Assembly (NCBI RefSeq): GCF_041435015.1
Contig: NZ_CP107989.1
Coordinates: 4,154,001-4,218,000 of the forward strand
Reading direction: 5' to 3'
From: Streptomyces canus
Lineage (GTDB): Bacteria > Actinomycetota > Actinomycetes > Streptomycetales > Streptomycetaceae
DNA: 64,000 nt
Below the pieces are notes generated by a model, which saw only the letters and a program-made list of their open reading frames with translations, searched no databases and was not told the origin of the DNA. Below are positions 1-8,426 of this stretch, piece after piece. The first letter of the stretch is position 1. The number at the start of each line of letters is the position of its first letter. The translations under genes and the position numbers were made by a program.

Positions 1-28
1 TGCGCGGCTTCTAGCTCATGCGGGGTTT

Positions 29-850
29 CTAGCTCAACAGGTCCGGCTCGCTGCGGCTGATGTCCTGCCACACCGGTTGATAGTTGATCCACGCCACCAG
101 ATCTCCGCCCAGTTGCTCCCGGGTCGCCACCGCTGCCCGGTGGTCGATGAGCACCGGCCGTCCCGCCGCCCGGGCGAGCAGTTGCACCTGGCTGGACCGT
201 TCCATCGACAGGAACCACCAGGCCGCCGCGTCCACCGAGTCCCCGACGGTCAGCAGCCCGTGGTTGCGCAGCACCAGCGCCTTCCGGGACCCGAGCGCGT
301 CGGCGATCCGGCGGCCCTCGTCGGCGTCGACGGCGACCCCGGTATAGGCCTCGTACAGCGCGTGGTCCTCGTAGAAGGCGCAGCTCTCCTGGGTGAGGGG
401 ATCCAGGAGCTCGCCGAGCGTCGACAACGCCCGCCCGTGCACGGAGTGGCAGTGGGCGACGGCGACGACGTCGGGGCGGGCGGCGTGCACCTGGGAGTGC
501 ACGGTGAAGGCCGCCTGGTTGACGTGGTAGCGGCCGTCGAGCACCTGCCCGTCGGAGTTGGCGAGCACCAGGTCGCTCACGGTGACGTGCTTGAAGGGCA
601 TGCCGAAGGGATTGACCCAGAAGCAGTCGGTGAACTCCGGGTCGCGTGCGGTGATGTGCCCCGAGACCCCGTCCTCGAAGCCGAGCCGGCCGAAGATCCG
701 CAGCGCACCCGCGAGCCGCTCTTTGCGGTGCCGGCGTTCCTCCTCGACGGAGTCGTGCATCGGCGGCATCGCGAACTGCAGCTTCTCGGTGGGCAGCGGC
801 ATCGGCGGAGTGGGCCCGAGGGGCGTCTCGTGCATGTGCTCCTCCAGCAC
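29..850 (-). CDS. Class II aldolase/adducin family protein
   Basis: A 273-residue protein of the class II aldolase/adducin fold, a family of zinc-dependent aldolases and epimerases such as L-fuculose-phosphate aldolase. Visible family signs are the substrate-loop region DGVSGHITARDPEF, a metal-binding motif AVAHCHSVHGRAL near residue 133, and a third metal-ligand stretch VLRNHGLLTVG near residue 195. The length matches the soluble single-domain members. The first ATG is used; a second Met six codons in is equally possible. The gene is divergent from the PPOX gene at 976. The substrate cannot be read from the sequence, and many streptomycete members are annotated only by family. Confidence 0.85.
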   Translation of the reverse strand: MLEEHMHETPLGPTPPMPLPTEKLQFAMPPMHDSVEEERRHRKERLAGALRIFGRLGFEDGVSGHITARDPEFTDCFWVNPFGMPFKHVTVSDLVLANSDGQVLDGRYHVNQAAFTVHSQVHAARPDVVAVAHCHSVHGRALSTLGELLDPLTQESCAFYEDHALYEAYTGVAVDADEGRRIADALGSRKALVLRNHGLLTVGDSVDAAAWWFLSMERSSQVQLLARAAGRPVLIDHRAAVATREQLGGDLVAWINYQPVWQDISRSEPDLLS

Positions 851-975
851 TGGATTGCTTTACGGGGCGGAAGTTACCGTCGGTCAGCGCAAGAGAACAG
901 GGGTGGTTTGTAAAGATGGCGCACACAGCGAATACCTGACAACAGATGTCGGGTATCGACGGAACACTGACCGGT

Positions 976-1443
976 ATGAACTGGGCTGCTTTCATCTCCG
1001 CGGAACCCGATCTGGCCAAGACCGTCGAAGAACGCTTCGGTGCGTTCACTCACCATGTCCTCGCCACCCTCCGCAAGGACGGCTCCCCCCGCACCACAGG
1101 CCTGGAGGTCCGCTTCCTGCACGGCGAACTCTGGCTCGGCATGATGCCGGACTCGCTCAAGGCGCTCGACCTGCGACGGGACCCGCGGTTCGCGCTCCAG
1201 GCGAACCCCGGGGAGGGACAGACCATGGGCGGCGGCGATGTACGGCTCTCCGGGCGGGCGATCGAGGTCGAGGACGCCGACGCCAAGGGGGCGTATGTGA
1301 CAGAGGTGGAACCGCCGGAGCCGTTCCACCTCTTCCGCACCGAGCTGACGGAGGTCGTCAGGACCTCCGTCGAGGACGAGAAGTACCTCGTCCTCCAGGT
1401 CTGGAAGCCCGGTCAGCCCTTGCGCACGATCAAGCGCACCTAG
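976..1443 (+). CDS. Pyridoxamine 5'-phosphate oxidase family (PPOX/F420-type split-barrel) protein
   Basis: A 155-residue split-beta-barrel flavin- or F420-binding protein. The N-terminal half reads HHVLATLRKDGSPRTTGLEV, then a strand ending LWLGMMPDSLKALDLRRDPR, the order typical of PPOX-class F420/FMN-dependent oxidoreductases and heme-utilisation-like proteins. I start at the ATG at 976 (MNWAAFISAEPDL), because GACGGAA lies about ten bases upstream and family alignments usually begin there. An in-frame ATG at 946 has no visible ribosome site. The gene converges on guaA with a three-base gap. Cofactor and substrate are unknown. Confidence 0.75.
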   Translation: MNWAAFISAEPDLAKTVEERFGAFTHHVLATLRKDGSPRTTGLEVRFLHGELWLGMMPDSLKALDLRRDPRFALQANPGEGQTMGGGDVRLSGRAIEVEDADAKGAYVTEVEPPEPFHLFRTELTEVVRTSVEDEKYLVLQVWKPGQPLRTIKRT

Positions 1444-1446
1444 GAC

Positions 1447-3024
1447 TTACTCCCACTCGATCGTCCCCGGCGGCTTCGACGTCACGTCGAGCACCACGCG
1501 GTTGACGTCGGCCACCTCGTTGGTGATCCGCGTCGAGATCTTCGCGAGGACGTCGTACGGCAGCCTCGACCAGTCGGCGGTCATGGCGTCCTCGCTCGAC
1601 ACCGGGCGAAGGACGATCGGGTGGCCGTAGGTCCGGCCGTCGCCCTGGACGCCGACCGAGCGGACGTCGGCGAGCAGGACCACCGGGCACTGCCAGATGT
1701 CGCGGTCGAGGCCGGCCGCGGTCAGCTCCTCGCGGGCGATGGCGTCGGCGTCGCGCAGCAGGTCCAGGCGCTCCTTGGTGACCTCGCCGACGATCCGGAT
1801 ACCGAGGCCGGGACCCGGGAACGGCTGGCGCTGGACGATCTCGTCCGGGAGCCCGAGCTCCTGGCCGACCATCCGCACCTCGTCCTTGAACAGCTTGCGC
1901 AGCGGCTCGACGAGCTGGAACTCGAGGTCCTCGGGGAGCCCTCCCACGTTGTGGTGGGACTTGATGTTGGCGGTGCCGGTGCCGCCACCGGACTCGACCA
2001 CGTCCGGGTAGAGCGTGCCCTGGACGAGGAACTCCACCGCCGGACCCTCGTCCGCGATGATCTCGGCCTGGGCCTGCTCGAAGACCCGGATGAACTCCCG
2101 GCCGATGATCTTCCGCTTCTCCTCGGGGTCGGAGACCCCCTTGAGTGCGGTCAGGAAGCGCTCCTCCGCGTCGACGACGACCAGCTTCACGCCGGTCGCG
2201 GCCACGAAGTCCTTCTCGACCTGCTCGGTCTCGCCCTTGCGCATCAGACCGTGGTCGACGTACACACAGGTCAGCTGGTCACCGATGGCGCGCGCGACCA
2301 GGGCCGCGGCCACCGCGGAGTCCACGCCGCCGGACAGACCGCAGATCGCGCGCTTGTCGCCGACCTGCTCGCGGATCGCGGCGACCTGCTCCTCGATGAC
2401 ATTGCCGGTGGTCCAGTCGGGCTTCAGGCCGGCGCCCCGGTACAGGAAGTGCTCAAGGACCTGCTGGCCGTGCGTGGAGTGCATGACCTCGGGGTGGTAC
2501 TGGACGCCGTAGAGCTTCTTCTCGTCGTTCTCGAAGGCGGCGACCGGGACGACGTCCGTGGACGCGGTCACGGTGAAGCCCTCGGGGGCGGCGGAGCAGG
2601 CGTCGCCGTGGGACATCCACACCGACTGCTCGTCCGGGGTGCCCTCGAAGAGGGTGGAGCCCGACTTGGAGACGTGAAGCGGCGTACGGCCGTACTCGCG
2701 CGCGCCGGTGTTGTCGACGGTGCCGCCGAGCGTCGTGGCCATCAGCTGGAAGCCGTAGCACATGCCGAAGACCGGGACGCCGGCCTCGAACAGCTCGCGG
2801 TCCAGACGCGGGGCGCCCTCCGCGTACACCGACGAGGGGCCGCCGGAGAGGATGATCGCCGCCGGGTTCTTGGCGAGCATCTCCGCGACCGGCATGGTGC
2901 TCGGCACGATCTCGCTGTAGACCCGGGCCTCGCGGACACGACGGGCGATGAGCTGGGCGTACTGCGCACCGAAGTCGACGACCAGGACGGTGTCGGGGGC
3001 GGCGGCGGGGTTCGCTGATGACAC
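1447..3024 (-). CDS. guaA: GMP synthase (glutamine-hydrolysing)
   Basis: Converts XMP to GMP using ATP and glutamine, the last step of guanine nucleotide synthesis. The 525-residue length is normal. Domains in order are: class I glutamine amidotransferase with the nucleophile elbow [10 protein letters not shown] (Cys89) and the His-Glu pair in QYHPEV; the ATP pyrophosphatase P-loop [14 protein letters not shown] near residue 235; and the C-terminal dimerisation domain ending KPPGTIEWE. The start is GTG at 3024 behind GGAAGG. It is transcribed away from the chorismate mutase leader at 3161. Together with guaB and guaB3 further right, this window holds the guanine branch. Confidence 0.97.
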   Translation of the reverse strand: MSSANPAAAPDTVLVVDFGAQYAQLIARRVREARVYSEIVPSTMPVAEMLAKNPAAIILSGGPSSVYAEGAPRLDRELFEAGVPVFGMCYGFQLMATTLGGTVDNTGAREYGRTPLHVSKSGSTLFEGTPDEQSVWMSHGDACSAAPEGFTVTASTDVVPVAAFENDEKKLYGVQYHPEVMHSTHGQQVLEHFLYRGAGLKPDWTTGNVIEEQVAAIREQVGDKRAICGLSGGVDSAVAAALVARAIGDQLTCVYVDHGLMRKGETEQVEKDFVAATGVKLVVVDAEERFLTALKGVSDPEEKRKIIGREFIRVFEQAQAEIIADEGPAVEFLVQGTLYPDVVESGGGTGTANIKSHHNVGGLPEDLEFQLVEPLRKLFKDEVRMVGQELGLPDEIVQRQPFPGPGLGIRIVGEVTKERLDLLRDADAIAREELTAAGLDRDIWQCPVVLLADVRSVGVQGDGRTYGHPIVLRPVSSEDAMTADWSRLPYDVLAKISTRITNEVADVNRVVLDVTSKPPGTIEWE

Positions 3025-3125
3025 GGGTTGCCTTCCGGCGGTGAGCGAGGTGTGTGTGGGGCCGAGTCTACCGGGAGCCGCGGGCCCGAACCGGGGCCGA
3101 GTTCCGTCTCAGGATGCGAACCGGC

Positions 3126-3154
3126 TTGGACACTCCCGGGGCGCCCGGCATACT
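3126..3154 (+). promoter_or_regulatory. Predicted sigma-HrdB-type promoter for the chorismate mutase leader
   Basis: TTGGAC at 3126-3131 and CATACT at 3149-3154 are separated by exactly 17 bases. The expected start site, about seven bases after the -10, coincides with the ATG at 3161, so the leader peptide would be translated from a leaderless transcript. No Shine-Dalgarno sequence is present before that ATG, which agrees. Confidence 0.6.
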
Positions 3155-3160
3155 GCTCCC

Positions 3161-3232
3161 ATGCTCCCGCAGACGACCTTCCTGTTTACCTATGGCACCC
3201 GGCCCGCCGGCTGCCATGGTCGTGCTGCTTGA
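3161..3232 (+). CDS. Phe/Tyr-rich attenuator leader peptide (23 aa)
   Basis: A 23-codon open frame beginning MLPQTTFLFTYGTRP. Codons 7 to 11 read TTC CTG TTT ACC TAT, giving two Phe and one Tyr within five codons. TTT and TAT are rare in Streptomyces, where TTC and TAC dominate, so these positions look selected for slow decoding. The frame ends at TGA 3230-3232, just before two mutually exclusive hairpins and the chorismate mutase gene. Chorismate mutase feeds Phe and Tyr synthesis, so the codons match the pathway. This is a regulatory peptide and not expected to be a stable protein. Confidence 0.65.
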   Translation: MLPQTTFLFTYGTRPAGCHGRAA

Positions 3233-3297
3233 GCAACTGACAAGCGACTTCCCAGGCGCCCCGGGCCGACAAGGTCCGGGGCGCCTGGTGTTTTCCG
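3194..3297 (+). promoter_or_regulatory. Transcription attenuator (pause hairpin, antiterminator, terminator) before chorismate mutase
   Basis: Three pairing options are visible. Hairpin 1:2 at 3194-3215 pairs GGCA with TGCC and CCGG with CCGG, directly after the Phe/Tyr codons. The terminator 3:4 pairs CAGGCGCCCCGG (3253-3264) with CCGGGGCGCCTG (3276-3287), twelve perfect pairs followed by GTGTTTT. The alternative 2:3 pairs GGCtGCCaTGG (3209-3219) with CCAGGCGCC (3252-3260) with two single-base bulges, and would block the terminator. Ribosome stalling at the Phe/Tyr codons would free segment 2 and favour read-through, as in trp-type attenuation. This is read from the sequence only; no folding was computed. 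Confidence 0.65.
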
Positions 3298-3340
3298 GAC
3301 CGTGCCGCTCCGGGGCACCCACCCCACCCAGGAGCCCTAC

Positions 3341-3595
3341 GTGACCACCACACCGGAAGCGACCATCGCGGACGCGCGTGAGCGCATCGACGCGCTCGAC
3401 GACCGGATCATCGGTCTGATCCAGGAACGGATGGCCGTCTCGTCCGTCGTCCAGCAGACCCGTATCGCCTCCGGCGGCCGGCGGGTCCACCTCGCCCGCG
3501 AGATGGAGATCCTCGGCCGCTACCGCGAGGCGCTCGGCAGGCCGGGCACCTCCCTCGCCATGACGCTGCTCGAACTGTGCAGGGGTCGCATCTGA
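3341..3595 (+). CDS. aroQ: Chorismate mutase (AroQ class, monofunctional)
   Basis: Rearranges chorismate to prephenate, the entry to Phe and Tyr synthesis. The protein has 84 residues and is all-helical: ARERIDALDDRIIGLIQERMAVSSVV is helix 1 with the conserved Arg, and REMEILGRYREALG supplies the second catalytic stretch. The start is GTG at 3341, seven bases after AGGAG; an in-frame ATG at 3302 lies in the terminator/leader region and is rejected. The length fits short actinobacterial AroQ proteins without a fused dehydratase. It appears to be controlled by the Phe/Tyr attenuator directly upstream. Confidence 0.9.
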   Translation: MTTTPEATIADARERIDALDDRIIGLIQERMAVSSVVQQTRIASGGRRVHLAREMEILGRYREALGRPGTSLAMTLLELCRGRI

Positions 3596-3599
3596 GTTC

Positions 3600-3636
3600 G
3601 GTCCCGGTCTCACCCGTACGGCGCGTGACCGGGACC
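3600..3636 (+). terminator. Rho-independent-type hairpin after chorismate mutase
   Basis: GGTCCCGGTC (3600-3609) pairs perfectly with GACCGGGACC (3627-3636) across a 17-base loop, starting four bases after the stop codon. There is no U-tract, which is usual for Streptomyces terminators. Confidence 0.55.
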
Positions 3637-3637
3637 C

Positions 3638-4124
3638 GAGGCGCTTCGTTGGAGGTGATGTCCGTGCCAGCCAGGGGCGGGCCCGCCAGAACCACGCGTG
3701 GCTCGCTGGAGCGATGAGACGTACGGATCTTGCCGTGTGTCGTGGGACCTCGCTCCAGGAAGTGACCGGACGGCAGGGGACAGCAGCCCGGTCACCAAGA
3801 GAACGGCCGGCTCCGGGGACGCCCGGGGCCGACCGGCGGGACAAGTACCGGCACAAGGCTGGGTCAAACGGTTGCGGAGGCCGTGTCCATCCAGCACGAT
3901 GCCTAGAAAGCCCCCAAGTCCCTCCGCAGACAACTGCATTCGCATTGCGTCGACGTACCGCCAAAGGTCCAGACCATTCGTGCGCCCCTTGTGCGCCGGG
4001 GCGCCGACCGGGGGCATGGGCAGGCGGCGAGGACGCAGCGCACACCAGCATGGAGAGCAAGCGGCGCAACCCCCCGGCGCCGCTCCCAGGCACCGGCGCA
4101 GCCCTGACGTCGGTGCTGACGAAA
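3638..4124. other. Gene-free stretch of about 490 bases
   Basis: No open frame here has a convincing start, ribosome site or recognisable family. On the minus strand one frame contains NGLDLWRYVDAMRMQLSAEG (around 3910-3980), which looks more protein-like than its surroundings but has no intact start and could be a relic. Base composition is close to neighbouring coding DNA, which suggests a decayed gene and not ordinary spacer. Confidence 0.4.
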
Positions 4125-4159
4125 GAAGGGCCCCACGGATCCGTCCCGTGGGGCCCTTC
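4125..4159. terminator. Strong hairpin terminator
   Basis: GAAGGGCCCCACGG (4125-4138) pairs perfectly over fourteen bases with CCGTGGGGCCCTTC (4146-4159), loop of seven. It sits 13 bases beyond the stop of the minus-strand gene at 4172; on that strand the stem is followed by TTTC. Confidence 0.8.
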
Positions 4160-4171
4160 GCCTGGGTGGAC

Positions 4172-5278
4172 TCAGACGCGGGACACCGTTCCGCAGGCTT
4201 CGTCACCGTTCGGGGCGAGGGTCCGGCTGCGGTCGTACGGGTCCGTCGTCGGCCCCGAGGGAGCCGGCCCGGTCGGCTCGGACGACGCGAAGTCCGGGTG
4301 CAGATAGCCGTCGTAGACATCGCAGGCCGAGTTGTTGATGTCCTGGTCCCAGTTCACGACCGTGAGCTTGCCCGGGGTCACCCGGTACTTGGCCGGGTCG
4401 GAGATCTCGACGTCGAGGACCCGGCGGATGATCGTGCGGGTGACCTCCGTGGAACCGTTGGTCTGGACGACCGGGTAGACGAAGGTGTAGTCGGCGTGCA
4501 CGGCGACCGAAGCGTGATCACCGGCCTTCAACGTCATCCGGCCGCGCGTTTTCACGACGTCGCCGACCAGCCGGACCTCCTTGGGGTCGAAGCGGCTGAA
4601 CATCCACAGCGGGTCGTGTTTCTTGTCCGGCTTGATCAGGGCGGTCTCCAGGAGCCCACGGACGTCCTTCTGCACCGGGTCCAGGACGTCGAGCGCCGCC
4701 TTCGGGCGTTCGCCGCGCAGGGTGCCCGGGTCGAGGTTGGACTCGACCAGGAGCTTCCTGGTCAGCTCCAGGGCCTGCTCGGCCTTCGCCTTGGACAGGC
4801 CGCCGACGGCCTTCGCCTCCGGTACGGCGATTCCGGCGGCACCGTCGGCCCAGCGCTTGGCGGGCGAGCCGGCGAACGGGTCGTCCAGGGTGGGGATCTC
4901 GGAGGCCTCGGCGGAGGGCGCGGCGGTCGGCGCCGCCGTCTCCTCGGGCAGCGGGGAGGACGCCGCCTCGGCGGAGGTTCCCCCGCCGAAGGGGTCACCC
5001 GGCACCAGCGAGGGCTTCACCGCCACGACGGCCACCACGACCGCGACGGCGACACCGAGGACGCCCCACAGGCCGCGTCGGCTCTTCTTCTGCCGCCAGG
5101 CCGGTCCGGTACGCCAGCCCTCCGGCAGTTCACCGCGCGCTTCCTGTCGCCGCAGTCGCTCCGTCACCTCACGGGCCCGCGCGGACGGTTCCTTGGGGGC
5201 GGAGTCTCGGATGTCCCGCTCTGAGTCACGGGCGAACCGTTCCCAGACGTCGTCGGGGATCTTGGGGTCTTCTGACAC
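4172..5278 (-). CDS. Membrane-anchored protein with an extracytoplasmic domain, unknown function
   Basis: A 368-residue protein beginning VSEDPKIPDDVWERFARDSE. An acidic cytoplasmic helix of about 75 residues is followed by a single membrane helix (GVLGVAVAVVVAVVAVKPSL), a Pro/Ala/Thr-rich linker and a C-terminal globular part of about 230 residues. I chose GTG 5278: on the minus strand TTGTGA, 18 bases, TACAAC precede it by eight bases, fitting a leaderless transcript, and the longer frame from 5314 has no ribosome site. The extracytoplasmic part has only one pair of cysteines (NNSACDVYDG and DEACGTV), possibly a disulfide. I recognise no named family; it resembles conserved streptomycete hypotheticals. 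Confidence 0.75.
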   Translation of the reverse strand: MSEDPKIPDDVWERFARDSERDIRDSAPKEPSARAREVTERLRRQEARGELPEGWRTGPAWRQKKSRRGLWGVLGVAVAVVVAVVAVKPSLVPGDPFGGGTSAEAASSPLPEETAAPTAAPSAEASEIPTLDDPFAGSPAKRWADGAAGIAVPEAKAVGGLSKAKAEQALELTRKLLVESNLDPGTLRGERPKAALDVLDPVQKDVRGLLETALIKPDKKHDPLWMFSRFDPKEVRLVGDVVKTRGRMTLKAGDHASVAVHADYTFVYPVVQTNGSTEVTRTIIRRVLDVEISDPAKYRVTPGKLTVVNWDQDINNSACDVYDGYLHPDFASSEPTGPAPSGPTTDPYDRSRTLAPNGDEACGTVSRV

Positions 5279-5352
5279 GTGAGTCAGTTGTAGGGCCTGG
5301 GAAAGCCCGTTCACAAGGAGAACTCATGTGTGACTCAGCCCACATAAGTTTT

Positions 5353-5380
5353 CTGTGAATGGCCGCACAACCATTCACAG
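5353..5380. promoter_or_regulatory. Perfect 10-bp inverted repeat between divergent genes
   Basis: CTGTGAATGG (5353-5362) and CCATTCACAG (5371-5380) form an inverted repeat with an eight-base spacer. It lies in the 215-bp region between the divergent membrane protein and the sortase substrate. Arm length and spacing suit either a dimeric repressor operator or an RNA hairpin in the 5' region of the sortase-substrate transcript. Confidence 0.45.
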
Positions 5381-5492
5381 GTGTCGCGGATCAAACCTCA
5401 CGAACCACGGGCCCCACCCGCGCCCCACACGCGGAGGCCTCTCCCTGACGCGTGCTGCGGGAAACGCGGCACACCTGAATTCCGAGGTCTTC

Positions 5493-6515
5493 ATGAAGCT
5501 TCGCCGTGCACTGGCCGCCGCGGCCGCGACCGCCGCGATAGCGCCGCTGGCCCTGTTCGCCGCGCCGACCGCGTTCGCGGACGAGTCCGAGTCCCCCGCT
5601 CCGACCACGACGGAGAGCACGCCCGCCGACACCACCACGACGGCACCCGAGAGCACCCCGACGGACCCGGCGACGACCCCGGCAAGCACGCCCTCAACCG
5701 GCGCGCCCTCCACGACTGCCTCCAGCTCGGCCACGGCGAGCACCAGCCCTTCCACGAGCCCGTCCGGCTCGGCCTCCGCCAGCAGCAGCCCCTCGCCGAG
5801 CGCGAGCGACGAGCCCGTCGACGAGTGCGAGGTCGACGAGGACGGCGCCCCGGTCATCAACGACAGCGACGCGCTGCACAGCTCGCTGACCGGTCTGCCC
5901 GAGAGCATCGTGGCGGGCAGCGGCTGGACGAACTTCAAGTTCAACGTGAAGAACTCCGGTGACGACACGATCAAGGACATCCAGCCCTTCGTCGGTGTCG
6001 GGGCGGTCGACTGGGACTTCGAGGAGGACTACAGCGACCTGGTCACCGTGCAGGTGAAGCAGGGCGGCACCTGGGTCGACGTGTCCACGCAGTTCGGCGA
6101 GGGCGGCTCGTTCAACGCCTTCGCCCTCGACGGCGGTGACTCCCTGAGCTACCAGCTTCGAGTGAAGGTCGACCGTGAGGTCCCGAGCGCGATCGGCATC
6201 GCCATCGGGCTCGCCCAGTACTCGGACGACAAGGGCTGCTGGGTCTCCGACGACGAGAACGCCGGCATCTACTTCTTCGAGGTCCTGCCGGCCGGCTCCG
6301 ACCCCGGCAAGCCGAACGACGCCAAGCCGCAGACCGGCGGCAAGAGCCCCATCTCCGACGTCAACGACGTCGACGTGGACGGCCAGCTCGCCGAGACCGG
6401 TTCCAGCTCGGCCCTGCCGGTCCTCGGTCTCGTCGGCGGCTTCGCCGTCGTCGCCGGTACCGGTGTGGTCTTCGCGGTGAAGCGGCGCAAGGGTGCGACC
6501 GGCGCCCACGCCTGA
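5493..6515 (+). CDS. LAETG-anchored cell-wall surface protein (class E sortase substrate)
   Basis: A 340-residue secreted protein. A signal peptide ends at FAAPTAFA (about residue 29). Residues 30 to 110 form a Thr/Ser/Pro-rich stalk. A globular beta-rich domain (about 115 to 270) follows, with two cysteines (DECEVDED and KGCWVSD) that could form a disulfide. The C-terminus has the full sorting signal: LAETG (about residues 299-303), a hydrophobic helix and the KRRK tail. LAXTG is the motif used by streptomycete class E sortases. The start ATG 5493 follows GAGG; upstream in-frame codons would spoil the signal peptide. The role of the ectodomain is unknown. Confidence 0.88.
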   Translation: MKLRRALAAAAATAAIAPLALFAAPTAFADESESPAPTTTESTPADTTTTAPESTPTDPATTPASTPSTGAPSTTASSSATASTSPSTSPSGSASASSSPSPSASDEPVDECEVDEDGAPVINDSDALHSSLTGLPESIVAGSGWTNFKFNVKNSGDDTIKDIQPFVGVGAVDWDFEEDYSDLVTVQVKQGGTWVDVSTQFGEGGSFNAFALDGGDSLSYQLRVKVDREVPSAIGIAIGLAQYSDDKGCWVSDDENAGIYFFEVLPAGSDPGKPNDAKPQTGGKSPISDVNDVDVDGQLAETGSSSALPVLGLVGGFAVVAGTGVVFAVKRRKGATGAHA

Positions 6516-6560
6516 GTCGTAGGGCCGTGAAAGCCGTACACACAGCTTGACCGCAAAAAG

Positions 6561-6604
6561 AAGAGAAGGACCTGTGCTCGGAGGGGGGTGCAGGTCCTTC
6601 TCTT
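6561..6604. terminator. Bidirectional terminator between convergent genes
   Basis: AAGAGAAGGACCTG (6561-6574) pairs perfectly with CAGGTCCTTCTCTT (6591-6604). The stem is flanked by an A-run on the left and T residues on the right, so it can terminate both the sortase-substrate gene and the GMC oxidoreductase gene. Confidence 0.8.
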
Positions 6605-6619
6605 TGGCGTTTTCGGGCT

Positions 6620-8398
6620 CTACGACTTCTTCGGCACCGCCGGCATCCCCAGGAACGGCAGCTTCAGCGCGCCGAAGGCCTCCGCCGGGACCGCCGGTGA
6701 CGTGGGCTCGACGGGGTTCAGACGCTCGTACGCCTCGCCCTGCGCCGGACGCGGGTCCTGCTCGCCCTTGTTGGGCCAGTACGACATCGCGCGCTCGGCC
6801 TGCGCGGTGATCGTCAGCGAGGGGTTCACGCCGAGGTTGGCGGAGACCGCGGAGCCGTCCACGACCGAGATCCCGGGGTGGCCGTAGAGCCGGTGATACG
6901 GGTCGATGACGCCGGTGTCGCGGGAGGAGCCGATGGGGCAGCCGCCGAGGAAGTGGGCGGTGAGCGGGGCGCCCATCAGCTCGCCGACGTTGGAGCCGGC
7001 GAAGCCGTTGATGTCGGCGGCGATCGCGGAAGCGGCCTCGGAAGCGGCCCTGATCTGCTTGGGGTTGGGGGCGCCGTGGCCCTGGCGGGCGGTGAGCAGG
7101 CCCTTGCCGACGCCGTCCGCTTTCAGGTACGTCGTCAGGGAGTTGTCCAGTGACTGCATGACCAGGCCGATGATGGTCTTCTCCGACCAGCGGCGGTTGG
7201 AGAGGGAGCGCAGGACGAGAAGCGGGTGCTTCGCGGCGTTCGCCAGCCAGGCCATGGCCCTCGACGAGCCCTCGGCGTACGGCACCTGGAGGATCGACAG
7301 GCCGCCCATCGAGTTGGAGCCCTTGCCGTAGCGGACCGGCTCGATGTGGGTGTTCTCGTCCGGGTGGACGGACGAGGTGATGGCGACGCCCCGGGTGAAG
7401 TCGACCTTCTGCGCACCGGTCGCCCTGCGGTAGCGGCGGTTGTCGGTCTGAGCGCCCACCAGGGCCTCGGAGTTGGTGCGGGTGAGCTCGCCCAACCGGT
7501 CCGAGATGTACGGCAGTTGGCGGCCCGCCTTCATGCGGTGCAGGAGGGTCTGGGTGCCGTAGGTGCCGGCGGCGATGACGACCTGGCGGGCCTTGAAGGT
7601 GCGGCCCTTCGCCCTGCGGCGCTCATCGGTGGGGAGAGTCGCGACCGCGTAGCCGCCCTGGGAGTCGTCGGTGATCGACACGACGGAGGTGAGGGGGTGC
7701 ACGACCGCGCCCGCCTTCTCGGCGAGGTAGAGGTAGTTCTCGTTCAGGGTGTTCTTCGCGCCGTGCCGGCAGCCGGTCATGCACTCGCCGCACTCGGTGC
7801 AGGCCCTGCGGGCGGGGCCCGCGCCACCGAAGTAGGGGTCGTTCACCTGCTCACCGGGGTTGGCCTTGGCGGCGCCGTCCGCGTCCTCGCCGTCCCCGAA
7901 GAACACGCCGACGGGGGCCATGTGGAAGGTGTCGCCGACGCCCATCCGCTCGGCGGCCGCCTTGAGGTGGACGTCGGAGGGGGTCATCGTCGGGTTGAGC
8001 CGCACGCCCAGCATGCGGCGGGCCTGGTCGTAGTACGGCTTCAACTCCTCCTGCCAGTCCGTGATGTCACGCCACTGCGGGTCCTCGAAGAAGGGCTTCG
8101 GGGGGACGTAGAGGGTGTTGGCGTAGTTGAGGGAGCCGCCACCGACGCCCGCCCCCGCGAGGACCATGACGTTGCCCAGGAGGTGGATGCGCTGGATGCC
8201 GAACATGCCGAGCTTCGGCGCCCAGAGGTAGTTCTTCAGGTCCCAGGAGTTCCTGGGGAGGGTCTCGCGGGTGAAACGGCGGCCGGCTTCCAGGACACCT
8301 ACGCGGTAGCCCTTCTCGGTGAGGCGAAGGGCGGTGACGCTGCCGCCGAAGCCTGATCCGACGACGATGACGTCGTAGTCGTAGGTGTCCTGTGGCAC
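6620..8398 (-). CDS. GMC-family FAD oxidoreductase (cholesterol oxidase-like)
   Basis: A 592-residue flavoenzyme. The N-terminal FAD Rossmann motif is IVVGSGFGGSVTALRLTEKG, followed by VLEAG. The C-terminal GMC signature region reads HFLGGCPIGSSRDTGVIDPY and DGSAVSANLGVNPSLTI, with the catalytic His-Asn area. A Cys-rich insertion CTECGECMTGCRHGA around residue 200 is typical of the cholesterol-oxidase-like branch and may hold a metal cluster. The gene lies 28 bases after the succinic semialdehyde dehydrogenase gene on the same strand, so the two probably form an operon. There is no signal peptide, so it is intracellular. The alcohol substrate is unknown. Confidence 0.9.
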   Translation of the reverse strand: MPQDTYDYDVIVVGSGFGGSVTALRLTEKGYRVGVLEAGRRFTRETLPRNSWDLKNYLWAPKLGMFGIQRIHLLGNVMVLAGAGVGGGSLNYANTLYVPPKPFFEDPQWRDITDWQEELKPYYDQARRMLGVRLNPTMTPSDVHLKAAAERMGVGDTFHMAPVGVFFGDGEDADGAAKANPGEQVNDPYFGGAGPARRACTECGECMTGCRHGAKNTLNENYLYLAEKAGAVVHPLTSVVSITDDSQGGYAVATLPTDERRRAKGRTFKARQVVIAAGTYGTQTLLHRMKAGRQLPYISDRLGELTRTNSEALVGAQTDNRRYRRATGAQKVDFTRGVAITSSVHPDENTHIEPVRYGKGSNSMGGLSILQVPYAEGSSRAMAWLANAAKHPLLVLRSLSNRRWSEKTIIGLVMQSLDNSLTTYLKADGVGKGLLTARQGHGAPNPKQIRAASEAASAIAADINGFAGSNVGELMGAPLTAHFLGGCPIGSSRDTGVIDPYHRLYGHPGISVVDGSAVSANLGVNPSLTITAQAERAMSYWPNKGEQDPRPAQGEAYERLNPVEPTSPAVPAEAFGALKLPFLGMPAVPKKS

Positions 8399-8426
8399 GT
8401 GCTCTCCTCGTTGAGAACGGACGTTT

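Noticed and set aside
3302..3340. ATG 3302 as start of chorismate mutase
   Set aside because: It lies just after the attenuator terminator without a ribosome site, whereas GTG 3341 has AGGAG.
5278..5314. GTG 5314 as start of the membrane protein gene
   Set aside because: No ribosome site, and the interval contains a promoter-like TTGTGA-N18-TACAAC placing transcription start at GTG 5278.
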